Assembly (NCBI RefSeq): GCF_050436995.1
Contig: NC_134758.1
Coordinates: 9,238,001-9,302,000 of the forward strand
Length of the DNA stretch: 64,000 nt
Direction: 5' to 3'
Origin: Anticarsia gemmatalis
Taxonomy: Eukaryota; Arthropoda; Insecta; Lepidoptera; Erebidae
A model generated the notes under the pieces. The model saw only the letters and a list, made by a program, of their open reading frames with translations, was not told the origin of the DNA and did not search any database. The position numbers were made by a program, and so were the translations under genes. Below, in pieces: positions 39,801 to 47,163 of the stretch; position 1 is the first letter of the stretch; each line of letters opens with the position of its first letter.

Positions 39801-41845
39801 TTTTCAAACAATCGTTAATCGCCTAAAGCCTTTTGTCCCTAATTTTGTAAACTTGTCGATTGCAGTTCGTGGCAGTTTCTGTTTGGCAAAAGTTTTAAAT
39901 ATTTGAAACACGAAATGTCAAACTATTTTCTAGCAAAGAAATATTTACACTATTGAAATAAATTACATTTAAGTTACTCGTGAGAGTTAACTGTTTTAAA
40001 CAAAACATATTACCTGCGGCGTAGGGCGAAATGCCTGCATTATTGGTTCCGATTTCAATCATGCATGCTTGTGAGTGTTTTCAAAAATGAATGTTTCGAA
40101 ATTTTGGTCATGTAATGTAAATGTAATTCTTATCTTATTTTACATGGTTTGTTTAGTAGAAACTTGGTAGAAATGTGACACTCTTACCCCACTTATCAAA
40201 ATTAATTCTACACTCAACACATTATTTGTTAGTTATGTGTTTTTGGTCTGTCTGCACGTGTGTTTTGTATTGCACCTACAACAAATAAAAGTAGCTTTCT
40301 TCACACGGCTCTAAATTAATCATCTGCCCTTATAAGAAAACTATTATGCAAATAGATTGAGACGGAGGTAATAGATACCACGTTACTGCCTGGGTGGTCC
40401 ATTCTCTAGTGTATGCATGCAGTTTACTTGCCAAGTTAAAAAAAAACACAAAAAAGTTTTAATTCTGTAGAAAACTTACTAGATTTACAAGTCGAAAATT
40501 TGTTTTAAAAGCATGTACCCAAAAAAGTGAACCACGATTTCCTGATCATTGTTTTAATGATGATTTTATGTAGCTCTGTGAGCAAAAAAGTACTTTAAAA
40601 AGTCTATCTGCAAGAAAATATTGCAGAACAACGTATAATCAAAATCGCTATATTACTAGATCCTTATAATATATTTCAAGGCGTTATATAACGAGCCATA
40701 CACTTTCCATACAGGATGACAATGCTAGCAAGTCGTCAGCCATGAGCTTGGGCATTTGAGCCGTCTAATAAGGTTTCATTTTGTCTTACCTTAGCTTACG
40801 GCCCGCATGCTATGGGTACGCACGCTTACTAACTATTAACCTATATTTAATAAACTTATTAATAAATGCACGTGGGTGCATTGGGAAAAGGGTTTTTTAA
40901 TACTTATGTGTGTGTAGTCCTTCGTTGATACACTATAATTCTATTATTATAACACTGTAATTTGGTTTTCAATTTCGGTCAGTGTGTTTTGATTTACAGT
41001 CAACAAAATATTTCTGTTGCCTGTGTCTTTTTAAAATAATTTTGTGATTGCTTCTTCTGGTACACTTACATCGAATTTAAAATTACTACTTGGGTAAAAA
41101 CATAAATCTATTTTTAATTTATCTTTCCATTGTTTTCTCGTAATACATGCTGCTTCAAAGTGCATTGTAAACAGTTTCTCATTAAAATTTTAATGAGCAA
41201 CATTTACAGAAAATGTATTTTTGACTTTACCTGAGATATTTTGATGGATTTTTGTTAGACAATAATAAAATGTTAATGAAATTGAAAACGTTTAACACGA
41301 GACTAAATTGCACGCATGTAATTGGACATTTACATTTTCGCATGAAGTTCTAACAAATTATACGACACGGGGTGATTTGGTACTAAAATTTGCACGAATT
41401 TTATTGACATTGTACATAGGCAACTATAATTATGACACTGTACCTATTACAGACTACATTTAGAAATACATAAGTACTTCGTTACCATAATTAAAATGGT
41501 ATGGGTTACGTAATAGATATACATTTTATGATATAGTTTACACGTACAATTTATTATACTTACATAGGTTTGTATAGCAGAAAGGGGCTTTCGGTTATTC
41601 AGGTCTAACTTAATGTTATTTTATAAGTATCAGTATACGAAAATACTTAGCATGGAATTTTAAAAAACGAGATAATCATGGCTTTTTAAAAAATCTAATT
41701 AGATTAATAAAAAAACGTTTTTTTTTTGTTGCAGCCATGTTTCGAGCCGCGGTCAACGATAAGACCAACTCTCCTAGACTGTAAGCCAGGGAAGGAAGAA
41801 AAGAAAAACTTAATCTCGAACATGGAATATCCAGACGACTACTAA
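8329..41845 (+). CDS. cue: Protein cueball homologue (whole gene, seven coding exons)
   Basis: Coding exons are 8329-8392, 36130-36514, 36695-37309, 37481-37675, 37965-38210, 39154-39262 and 41735-41845. They join with matching phases into 574 codons plus stop. The product reads as a type I membrane protein: signal peptide (1 to about 20), YWTD/LDL-receptor class B propeller (about 22-300, with LFWTS, IYWV, IYWI, IYWTDD and IYWMD strands), two EGF-like modules (about 333-366 and 370-402), a membrane span (about 472-492) followed by KVLQLKRRPR, and a cytoplasmic tail ending MEYPDDY. This order and length fit insect cueball, which is linked to germline development in Drosophila; its biochemical role is poorly defined. 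No frameshift or internal stop is present. Intron 1 is 27.7 kb and intron 6 is 2.5 kb; the others are short. The function here is inferred from domain order, not from a search. Confidence 0.88.
9448..9886 (+). mobile_element. GC-rich poly(A)-tailed retroposon with target-site duplication
   Basis: A roughly 60 percent GC block sits in AT-rich DNA and ends in 32 uninterrupted A residues (9855-9886). The same 15 bases, GGTAGGTAAGTAGCT, flank it at 9433-9447 and 9887-9901, which is a clear target-primed insertion footprint. Near the tail is a short hairpin (CCTGGG / CCCAGG). No conserved reading frame is visible, so it is either a SINE or the 5'-truncated 3' end of a LINE. The intact tail and duplication suggest a young insertion. 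Confidence 0.8.
10296..10350 (-). repeat. CACGCC/GGCAGAGA dispersed repeat, inverted fragment
   Basis: CTCTCTGCCTCCTCCTATGG followed by a TATGTA-rich tail is the inverse of the GGCAGAGACC repeat seen at 4272 and elsewhere. Confidence 0.4.
11149..11338 (+). repeat. Dispersed repeat ending GCCGACTTTAACATAGTTGG
   Basis: GTATTCAGCTGCATCAGGTG, then GACTGGAAGCCGACTTTAAC and ATAGTTGGAAGAAAGGCTAG form the 3' part of a repeat that I recognise as very common in lepidopteran genomes. A short frame on the opposite strand is an accident of this repeat. Its class is unassigned. Confidence 0.5.
12800..12939. mobile_element. MITE of the CTAGAGGCGCTGAT family, copy a
   Basis: The ends are the inverted pair CGCGATTTTCT / AGAAAATCGCG. 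The interior has TGTCATTTAAAATG and the family's core CTAGAGGCGCTGAT. At least six relatives lie at 19140, 26291, 28427, 32891, 46482 and 52567. Confidence 0.6.
13545..13700. repeat. Diverged dispersed repeat, pair with 2190-2385
   Basis: GAAATTTCGTTT, GTCGAACTATGGTAT and CATGTTATCCGATACC follow the order of the copy at 2190-2385. It leads directly into a degenerate tandem duplication at 13664-13810. Confidence 0.4.
13664..13810. repeat. Degenerate tandem duplication, two units of about 75 bp
   Basis: Two adjacent units each run from TTTTA.GAA.TTTCGTTC (approximate) through a CGTAG box to AGTACTAAAGTAAAAAA or its variant. The unit at 13664 has CTGAGAATACTGAAG where the unit at about 13741 has CTTAGAGTACTAAAG. 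Confidence 0.4.
16991..17078 (+). repeat. ACAT-associated CACGCC/GGCAGAGACC repeat, copy 2
   Basis: TACATACATACGTACACG leads into a diverged copy of the repeat, with GGAGAAGGTAAAGACCAAA and ACGCCACTTGG. Confidence 0.4.
18451..18732 (+). mobile_element. Lep1-like non-autonomous Helitron, copy B
   Basis: It starts TCTATACTAATATAATAAAG after a flanking A and ends GCGGGTCAGCTAG before a T. The 3' hairpin CGCAA / TTGCG is present. About twelve TTTG units (18479-18526) follow the 5' end, the longest run among the copies here. No coding capacity. Confidence 0.85.
19140..19305. mobile_element. MITE of the CTAGAGGCGCTGAT family, copy b
   Basis: ATCGAGAGTTTGACGATTG and AAATGTACTTCAAAA, then CAGCATCAGGTAGGGGCGCT and TCGATAGTCGATAG, follow the order seen in the copy at 32891. 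The ends are eroded. Confidence 0.5.
19866..20000 (+). mobile_element. Helitron relic (internal fragment of the Lep1-like family)
   Basis: GGATAGCCTATTTATTGAGG, AGGCTATAGCCTATGTAATA, TCACGCTACG and AAATGTTACAAAATGGGG match the interior of the Helitron copies with many changes. Both termini are missing. Confidence 0.6.
20717..20943 (-). mobile_element. tRNA-derived SINE
   Basis: On the - strand the first about 70 bases read as a tRNA-like head: GCTCTGTGGCGCAGTTGG contains box A, and CCCGAGTTCGATTTACGGG contains box B within a paired T-arm. The rest (down to about 20717) is an unrelated body. The acceptor stem does not pair like a working tRNA, so this is a SINE rather than a tRNA gene. An 89-codon frame on this strand is fortuitous. 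Confidence 0.65.
22361..22692 (-). repeat. Unclassified dispersed repeat (GTATGGTTAGTGGTCAACC family), longest copy
   Basis: Read on the - strand it begins CGTATGGTTAGTGGTCAACC, continues AGTGTCAAAGTTGTTCAAGC, ACAACCGGGACCGACTTTTT, GCGGTCACCCATCTATAGAA and TTACCGACCGGTGAGC, and ends near GCTCGGCTACCAACCG. A GATA microsatellite abuts it at 22691-22706. Other copies lie at 33857, 48826, 60231 and 61370. It has no poly(A) tail or clear TIR. Confidence 0.65.
23181..23250 (+). repeat. CACGCC/GGCAGAGACC dispersed repeat, copy 3
   Basis: AAAAATCACGCCTCGATCC and GGAGTAGGCAGAGACCAAAG match the repeat core at 4272. Confidence 0.45.
24024..24149. mobile_element. Short MITE with TGACAACTA terminal inverted repeats, copy 2
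   Basis: It begins TGACAACTAGTG and ends TAGTTGTCA, with GGTCACTATTCAGTACATTG inside, as in the copy at 331-454. Confidence 0.6.
25658..25993 (-). mobile_element. Lep1-like non-autonomous Helitron, copy C, with expanded AT microsatellite
   Basis: CTAG (25658-25661) follows an A, and TAGA (ending 25993) precedes a T, giving the family's A^T insertion. CAAACAAACAAT repeats are present. Just inside the 5' end the short ATAATATTA stretch has expanded into about 70 bases of TATATTATAT repeats (about 25916-25985), unlike the other copies. Confidence 0.85.
26291..26463. mobile_element. MITE of the CTAGAGGCGCTGAT family, copy c (inverted)
   Basis: It starts GATTCTCTACTACTATCGAC, carries AGCGCCTCTAGCGG and ATTTTAAATGTCAAACTCTC, and ends GTAGGGAATTGCG. 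It is in the opposite orientation to the copy at 28427. Confidence 0.65.
26905..26990 (+). repeat. Dispersed repeat GGCATGCAAAGTCCCCAACC, copy 1
   Basis: GGGCATGCAAAGTCCCCAAC, then GGTGGCCTCAAGGCCTAACC and CCTCTCTTGTTCGGG, match the inverse of 34284-34380. I recognise it as a common lepidopteran repeat of unknown class. Confidence 0.5.
28427..28578. mobile_element. MITE of the CTAGAGGCGCTGAT family, copy d
   Basis: TATGACATTTAAAATGTACT, then CCCGCTAGAGGCGCTGATCA and TCGATAGTAGTAGAGAATCG, match the inverse of the copy at 26291. A 64-codon frame across it is chance. Confidence 0.65.
30251..30317 (+). repeat. ACAT-associated CACGCC/GGCAGAGACC repeat, copy 4
   Basis: TACGTACATACATAAAATCA, then CGCCTTCTTCACATAGGAGT, AGGCAGAATC and GCCACTTAG match the family core. 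Confidence 0.5.
30406..30438 (+). repeat. 33-bp perfect direct repeat, copy 1
   Basis: The 33 bases from AAGTTCACACAATTACCG to the final CCCTGTG are identical to 31660-31692. Both copies lie in short open frames and would read KFTQLPLLFPV, but the flanks are unrelated and no gene is supported. Confidence 0.7.
31660..31692 (+). repeat. 33-bp perfect direct repeat, copy 2
   Basis: Identical to 30406-30438. It is preceded by a CpG-rich GCGCGCGCGCCGC stretch. This is probably the best-conserved part of a dispersed element. Confidence 0.7.
32052..32140. repeat. Short inverted-repeat element with CCTCTGACGC ends
   Basis: The left end CCTCTGACGCAGTT and the inverse of the right end CCTCTGACGCAAGT match at 12 of 14 positions over an 89-bp span. 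It is a possible MITE remnant, seen once in this window. Confidence 0.4.
32891..33088. mobile_element. MITE of the CTAGAGGCGCTGAT family, copy e
   Basis: The ends are AGCGCGATTCCCTACT and GGTAGAGAATAGCGCT. The interior carries ATCGAGAGTTTGACACTCG and CAGCATCAGCTAGAGACGCT. A CTATCTATATATATT stretch has been added near the right end. Confidence 0.65.
33681..33778 (+). repeat. Fragment of the TGTC-containing dispersed repeat
   Basis: TTTTCCGTGCCCAAAGGGTA, then CTGCCTGTCTGTCTGTC and AGCAGGCTGTATCACATGAA match the repeat at 2991. The 3' part is missing. Confidence 0.5.
33857..33906 (+). repeat. Unclassified dispersed repeat (GTATGGTTAGTGGTCAACC family), 50-bp end fragment
   Basis: This is near-identical to the start of the copies at 22361 and 48826, and stops at GCCGCCCGAA. 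Confidence 0.6.
34284..34380 (-). repeat. Dispersed repeat GGCATGCAAAGTCCCCAACC, copy 2 (inverted)
   Basis: GAACGACAGAGGGGTTGGGC, then CTTGAGTCCACCACGCTGGC and AAGTGCCGGTTGCGGACTTT are the inverse of the copy at 26905. Confidence 0.5.
36130..36514 (+). CDS. cue: cueball exon 2: propeller, first half
   Basis: The acceptor TTGTTACAG precedes AT GTG GCG. The exon encodes DVAITVGDKLEFYNGNSKTL through GIAVDSCRR (residues about 22-149). Propeller features include the VHNKLFFAA strand, EVLFWTSTDKNIYWV (a YWTD-type pair) and PSGIAVD. The donor is AG|GTATGT. Confidence 0.9.
36695..37309 (+). CDS. cue: cueball exon 3: propeller, second half, and start of EGF 1
   Basis: The acceptor TTGCAG is followed by G completing an Arg codon: RRYIYWINSNNMKPSINRA. 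YWTD blades IYWTDDKQGMHYSID and IYWMDKYHDVIWRL are followed by a linker rich in N-glycosylation sites (NASCN). EGF module 1 starts at CLNYCLHGGC. The donor is AG|GTAAAC. Residues about 150-354. Confidence 0.92.
37481..37675 (+). CDS. cue: cueball exon 4: EGF-like modules
   Basis: After TTTTCAG it encodes SCDPGYAGVRCEI, closing EGF 1, then CAGHCLNNGSC and ICECHKEFEGLRC as a six-cysteine EGF 2. A short linker ends at ETTAPACK/N. The donor is AA|GTACGT. Residues about 355-419. Confidence 0.92.
37965..38210 (+). CDS. cue: cueball exon 5: juxtamembrane region and membrane span
   Basis: The acceptor ATTACAG is followed by NCTETQKAIAAPPLATA. A polar stalk leads to one hydrophobic span, VIMALGVLVGVLCLFCGLLV (about residues 472-491), and then basic residues (KVLQLKRRPR), as expected for a stop-transfer signal. 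The donor is AG|GTATGT. Confidence 0.92.
39154..39262 (+). CDS. cue: cueball exon 6: cytoplasmic tail, part 1
   Basis: After ATTTCAG it encodes RIKKRIIVNKNVTPMTARPD and a cysteine-rich CEITIENCCNMNICET. The donor is ACT|GTAAGT at phase 0. Residues about 502-538. Confidence 0.88.
41735..41845 (+). CDS. cue: cueball exon 7: cytoplasmic tail, C-terminus
   Basis: The acceptor GTTGCAG is followed by PCFEPRSTIRPTLLDCKPG and the end KNLISNMEYPDDY with stop TAA at 41843-41845. The acidic YPDDY end is plausible for the family. The CEP-type residues continue smoothly from exon 6. Confidence 0.88.
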   Translation, partial: PCFEPRSTIRPTLLDCKPGKEEKKNLISNMEYPDDY

Positions 41846-43816
41846 ACTGCCGCTATAAACTTCTGTGTGACGTACAATACTTTGGATTTACAACTAAGGC
41901 ACAATATCGATAAGGAATCATTCGATATTACTATTTAAAATGTAAAGCACTCTTGCTGTGAAAAATGTACGATAATTTTGATCATGTAAACTGCCAAAGC
42001 GAAGTGTATCATTTTATATTGTGCTGTTTAACTAAAATCACTATTTCTTTGTAGTTATGCAGAATTGAAACGCTGCCAAACTGCATTTTTTGCACGTGTA
42101 CGCATGTACGCTGTTTGTATGTCCAGCGCGCCACATCGACGTTTCATAACCATTACTAGAATCATTTTTCGTAATGAAACATTTTGTCGTAACAGAATAA
42201 CTGATTGTGCCCAAGTTATACTTAAACAAATGTACCTTAATAGGTATCCAAAGCGAATATTCTTTATAATATTGTGCCAAAGGTTTACATATTGTGATAT
42301 TTGATTAAGGAGTGCGTTAAGACTCGAGTAAACGATTACATTAATCTTTACACGATGTCAAAGGGCTGTGTATGGTTGCTAAAATCTGAGTGCGAGAGAA
42401 ACTAGATTTTAGGTGTTATTAATTTATTTGGGCTATAGAGGGATCAGGCATATCGTGAATACGTAAACCTTGGTAATCTCACTACAATTCTCATGCTCTG
42501 GTGACTTTTTACTTTTTTACATTCACATGGTGCCTTTTTCAAATAGTGCTTTAACTTACGATGTAACCGACATATCGATGTTTTTGGTTTGTTGCAAGCT
42601 CACCAAAGCATGCCAATTTTAGTGACGATTCCATATTGATGAACGTTTGAGTATATTTTTATCGTTTATTTCATTTGTTTTGAAATGCCGAAACTATTTC
42701 TTTAAAAAAAATCTATTTTTTCTTGATTCTTTCTTTTTATTATAAATCTTTTCTTATTTTTTAGTAAATTTTGTGCCAAAGTGCTTATGTTTCATATAAA
42801 ATTTGGTTGCTTCCCTATAGATTATTTTATACAAGGTGTTACCAGTAGTGAATAACGTGAAATGGTCTCGATCCAAAATAATGTAGCATTTATAAAAAAT
42901 AGTGTACTGGTGTACAGATTTTGTTATTAATATTTAAATTACTGTTACCAAATTTATAAAATAACTATATTGTTATTTAATAATAATATTATTTTTTGAT
43001 CATTTTCGACATGTCATTATATTAATTTCATTGAAAATTATCAAAAGAAAATAATAGTGAAATGGGTGATTACATGAACAGACATATTATTTATTGAATT
43101 ATCTTATTCCGTTTCTGTGTTCAAATCATTGTCATCTAAATATAGCTTGTAGTGAAATGTGTTCTTCCATAAACAGAAAATACTATAAAGACTTGTACAA
43201 TGTACTTTATAAAGAATTATATAAAAATTATGGGCGAATTGGTTTTGCTTAGAGATGGACCTTAGTCTAATTTAACGAGCACTTATTAAAATAACTATAT
43301 AGGAAAATAATAATTTTGTAACGTGAGTGCTATCACTAAGCTAAATACAGAATAACATGTTCACTGTATGAGGTTGTTCATTTAGTTTGTAATCGTTGAG
43401 CAAATGTAACTGGCTGTTTGAAATACCTTTACTGAAGGCCTTCTACGACACAGACGAGCAATTTTAAAGGCCTTAAGAACCTTCGATGTGATCAAACAAA
43501 ATATCAATCTTTATGAGACATAAATTACTAGTAAAATCAAAGTCCATTTAGATTATAGTTGATGCAAAATTGCAAGTCAATTTGATCATATTAACGAAAA
43601 TACGCATTCCTATTTGAACACCACCGTTTGATCATTTCGTTGGTTCTAAAGAAATATGTGTTGCTTCATTAGAAGCTTAAAATATTTCTATTTTGTCAGC
43701 TGTTTTTCTTTATGTTGTATCAAAAGCGGTGCCTCACGTCTCGACTTGCCTTCATCCGGACTACTGACTCGACCTTTTTTAAATTTTGATATTGGACCCC
43801 GCATTGTATAAATATA

Positions 43817-44031
43817 TTAGGTCGGGGAAAAAGTCTTTTCCCATTATAGTAAGTATGAACTTGTAATATAATCTAATCTCAACACAAAAAGGCTTGATAT
43901 TTGGGTACCTCACGAGCTCACTGAAGGAAACCTAATGAACCGTGTATTTCATTTGTGATTCTTGAAGCCAAAGAGATTTTATTACAAGTTCATACATACT
44001 ATAATGCGAAAAGACTTTTTCCCCGACCTAA
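43817..44031 (+). mobile_element. Mariner-type MITE, copy 1 (215 bp)
   Basis: TIRs of about 50 bp start TTAGGTCGGGGAAAAAGTCT and are flanked by TA on both sides, the target duplication of Tc1/mariner elements. The interior includes GGGTACCTCACGAGCTCACT. A copy in the opposite orientation lies at 49886-50104. There is no transposase, so it is non-autonomous. Confidence 0.85.
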
Positions 44032-44340
44032 TATTTATACGATTAATGTTAGTGAGTCGATGTCAGCAGTCCGGTTATAAGCGCTTCAAAACGTTCTAAA
44101 CTTAGTAACCGATGTTACAGTTTGGATTAGAATAAGATTTTGCGTTCCTATAGGTAATTCTAAAGTATATTTATCGAAGTACCTCAATATAACACAAAAT
44201 TAATCAATTATTTATAGAATAACTTCGTGCAGTTATAAGTTAGTCCTATTAAACGGTTTTTTGGTTGTATCTTGTTGTGATTGTTATTTAGTTTTGACGA
44301 AATTTTTGTAGAATCTCAAATAGCTTATGTACACTTCACA

Positions 44341-44641
44341 AATAAAAAAATATTTTATACTTTGACATACTTGCAATACTTAATTATTTGTACTTATTCT
44401 GTTTGACTGTACTTAAAACTACTTATTGAATTACTTAAAACCTTTTGTGCTACAACAAACTTTTCTATTATTTCGGCCTATATTGGTGGTACTTAGCTAA
44501 GTAATTAGACAATTTAGAACTTACTTTAGTAATTAGTTTAGTCGTGGATTGATAATATCCACATCAGAAATGTGATATTATTGAGTCTTTGTATAAGCCT
44601 ACGTTAGTTATATTGTGATTAATAGTAATGTTAGGAATAAA
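44341..44641 (+). terminator. Candidate cueball polyadenylation signals
   Basis: AATAAA occurs at 44341-44346 and again at 44636-44641 (GGAATAAAAAGAGC), 2.5 to 2.8 kb after the stop codon. The hexamer is common in AT-rich DNA and a nearer site may be used, so this is only a candidate. Confidence 0.2.
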
Positions 44642-44885
44642 AAGAGCTTGCATAAACAACTTTGTTTCATTGAAATAAACCCCTTTATTGCTTGAACCGT
44701 TTATTTCATATTAACTAAGAACATAAAATATGATGAACTAGTTATCACAATCGTATGAATACTTCTTTGGATGAATGTAAATAAATCTCTTGTATTTGAA
44801 ATATGCTCCCGTAGACATAGTATGGACATAAGACACCTTTAGAACACTTCGGAAAGACACTATGCAGTTGTTTCACTACACAATA

Positions 44886-45028
44886 GCCACCTTTACACAC
44901 ACACTCTATCGCACATTTTTAGGAGCGTACAGAATTATGCGCGGGAAAGAAACGCGCGGCGCGTAGGCTTTCCTTTACACACGCCATTGTTGTTTCATGC
45001 GCGTTAGAGTGAATGCGTAAAGGGGGGC
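44886..45028. mobile_element. CpG-rich MITE with GCC(A/C)CCTTTACAC ends, copy 1
   Basis: The left end GCCACCTTTACACACACACT and the inverse of the right end (GCCCCCCTTTACGC) pair, flanked by TA. The interior has AGGAGCGTACAGAATTATGC and GCGCGGGAAAGAAACGCG. It shares this core with 54533-54752. Confidence 0.6.
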
Positions 45029-45316
45029 TAATATACACACAACATGTAAGTAAAATGTGGAATATTAAACATAAAAAATCATAAATTATTATAATTATGA
45101 TCAGTTACGAATTCTATCATATTATTATAAAGTAAACAATATTATTTAGTCCGAACAAAAAAAATATGCTTAAAGCATTCCTAAACTAAACCCGGCATTG
45201 AACTAAAACCTAAGAACATATAATTCGTGTGCACATTCACAGATAATTGTGTCCCTTATTACCTATTATATGAACTGTCTTACTTATAAACGTCGTGTAA
45301 ACTCAGATTAGATATA

Positions 45317-46410
45317 AGGTACCTGCGGGTATTAAAGCCTGTCGGGTAATAAGGCCTAAATAACAAAAAACGTACGAAATACAGTAGTAGACGATCAAGA
45401 TTACAGTCACACAAGCTCAGAGCGTATACGAGTCGCTGCAAAGTGGCGGACACACTCTTGCCTCTCTCCCCCCGGAAATGTCATCGAAATCATTCAGAAG
45501 TGCGGTTCAGCAGCACGAATTATAAAAATTGACTCCAGTAAAACGTAAGTTGTTTAGAAAATATCATATTTACAAACCTGTATTGACTGTCCGCTTATTA
45601 ATTAACGTATGCTTGTCCTTAGATTACCGTTTTAAGAGACTTGTAGTTATAAAAATTATATTATTATTCTTTTCTGTAAATAGGTGGTTGGCGGATATTA
45701 AGGCCTATAAAATTTTACAATAGGCCTTATTATACTCCTATTTTTTTAACTGCTATATAAGTAGGAGCGTGTTTTTAAAATGTTTGTTAGTGGGTAGTAT
45801 ATAAATACGTAGTTTATATTTTCAATTTATTTATTATTGTTTTCAGTGCTTACAGTCACGATGCCTCCCAAACGAGCATTGTAGTCAGAAGGCGATCTGA
45901 CAAAAATAAATCACAAAAAAAAAAAATCGGTACGGTCATGCCTGCAAAGAAGATAGAATGGATGATGCAATGAGGCAATGTTCGCGATGCTTCAAGTGGT
46001 ACCACGAAGAATGTGTCGGTTTGACTGCAGAATATACTGATGATTTTCAATGTCCTGATGGATGCGAATAAGGACAATTTATTTAATTTATTAAGACTAC
46101 TATGCTTTCTATTGCCTTATGTTAATGATTATTGATGTCAAGAATACTAATTTACTTAGTTTAAGTTGATTTTTGAATAGTTTATAGTATAGGCCTTTTT
46201 ACCTTACCCTATTATAATAAGGCCTAAAGACAGCGTTTTTTTAAAAGTGTTATAACGTTTTAGTTTTAAGCTTTAGAAGCTATTTTTTGTTTAAACTCGG
46301 TAGTAATATAAGTACATGACTGATTATTATAAAAACTGGTTGATTATATTGGATATTCTTCATTTTATTACAAATCTCCCTTAGCTAGGCCTTAATACCC
46401 GCGGGTACCT
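45317..46410 (+). mobile_element. 1.1-kb TIR element with PHD-finger remnant (Tc1/pogo-like target site)
   Basis: The left end AGGTACCTGCGGGTATTAAA and the inverse right end AGGTACCCGCGGGTATTAAG match over about 24 bases and are flanked by TA. Subterminal ATAAGGCCT motifs recur near 45350, 45695, 45725, 46190 and 46210. The only coding trace is MPPKRAL followed by a stop at 45861, and a cysteine-rich finger frame at 45928-46071. It looks like an internally deleted derivative of a larger transposon; the superfamily is inferred from the TA duplication only. Confidence 0.65.
45928..46071 (+). pseudogene. PHD-like zinc finger fragment within the TIR element
   Basis: The frame reads RYGHACKEDRMDDAMRQCSR, then CFKWYHEECVGLTAEYTDDF and QCPDGCE with stop. 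The order C, C..C, H..C, C..C with WYHEEC matches the C-terminal half of a PHD finger. It has no start codon of its own: the nearby MPPKR start at 45861 is out of frame or closed by TAG. PHD fingers occur at the C-terminus of some DNA-transposon proteins, so this is probably a remnant of the element's own gene. Confidence 0.6.
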
Positions 46411-46481
46411 TACAGCGATTTGTCTTTTGCACATAAATACAGTTTCAATATTGCTTGAAAGTGACAAATTACTAATCAGTG

Positions 46482-46720
46482 GCGCGATTCTCTAAAGTCG
46501 GTACAAACGACTATCGACAGTTTGACGTTTCAAATGTCCTAAAAATTGGCAACCGTCAAGCTTTTGAAGATATAAAATAAAAAGCGCCTCCAGCGGACGA
46601 CGTAGAAACAATTTTCGCAGTATATTTTAAATGTCAAACTCGATGGTTTCTAGCGGCGGTGATTAGATTTTCATACAAATTTATCGATAGCTAGACTGTA
46701 GTCAGTAGAGAGAATCGCGC
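46482..46720. mobile_element. MITE of the CTAGAGGCGCTGAT family, copy f (long variant)
   Basis: The ends are the inverted pair GCGCGATTCTCTA / AGAGAATCGCGC, the best preserved of the family. It contains two blocks resembling the family interior (AAATGTCCTAAAAATTGG, and ATTTTAAATGTCAAACTCGA) and two AGCG(C/G)C boxes, so it may carry an internal duplication or a nested copy. Confidence 0.65.
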
Positions 46721-47163
46721 GATTGAGCTTACGCGACGTTTATATGTACAGTAAATGACAATACAATAATATGGCAATACACAAATAGTTTATTTTTAAT
46801 GTATTATTTTGTGCTTATATAATTTTAAAACATAGGTACATTTTATTGTAAAATACAACACAACAATCAATTATATTATTAAAATATAATAACTTCGAGC
46901 AAAGTGAATTTAATTATACACGTTTACAACAATTTTGCACAAGACTTCATTATAATTATGCGGCCATTGATACACGAGTACTTAAGGATTAATATCTAAT
47001 TCTTAAGAACAATTTATTATTTATTTACCATAATAAGGTATAGGTGACGCCAAACAATTTGAAGAATTTCTATTGACTCTTACACGCAACGCAAACCAGC
47101 GAAAATTCGCCGAAAATACTGAGAATAAATCAATTTACACTAAACCTTAACTCCTTCAATATA

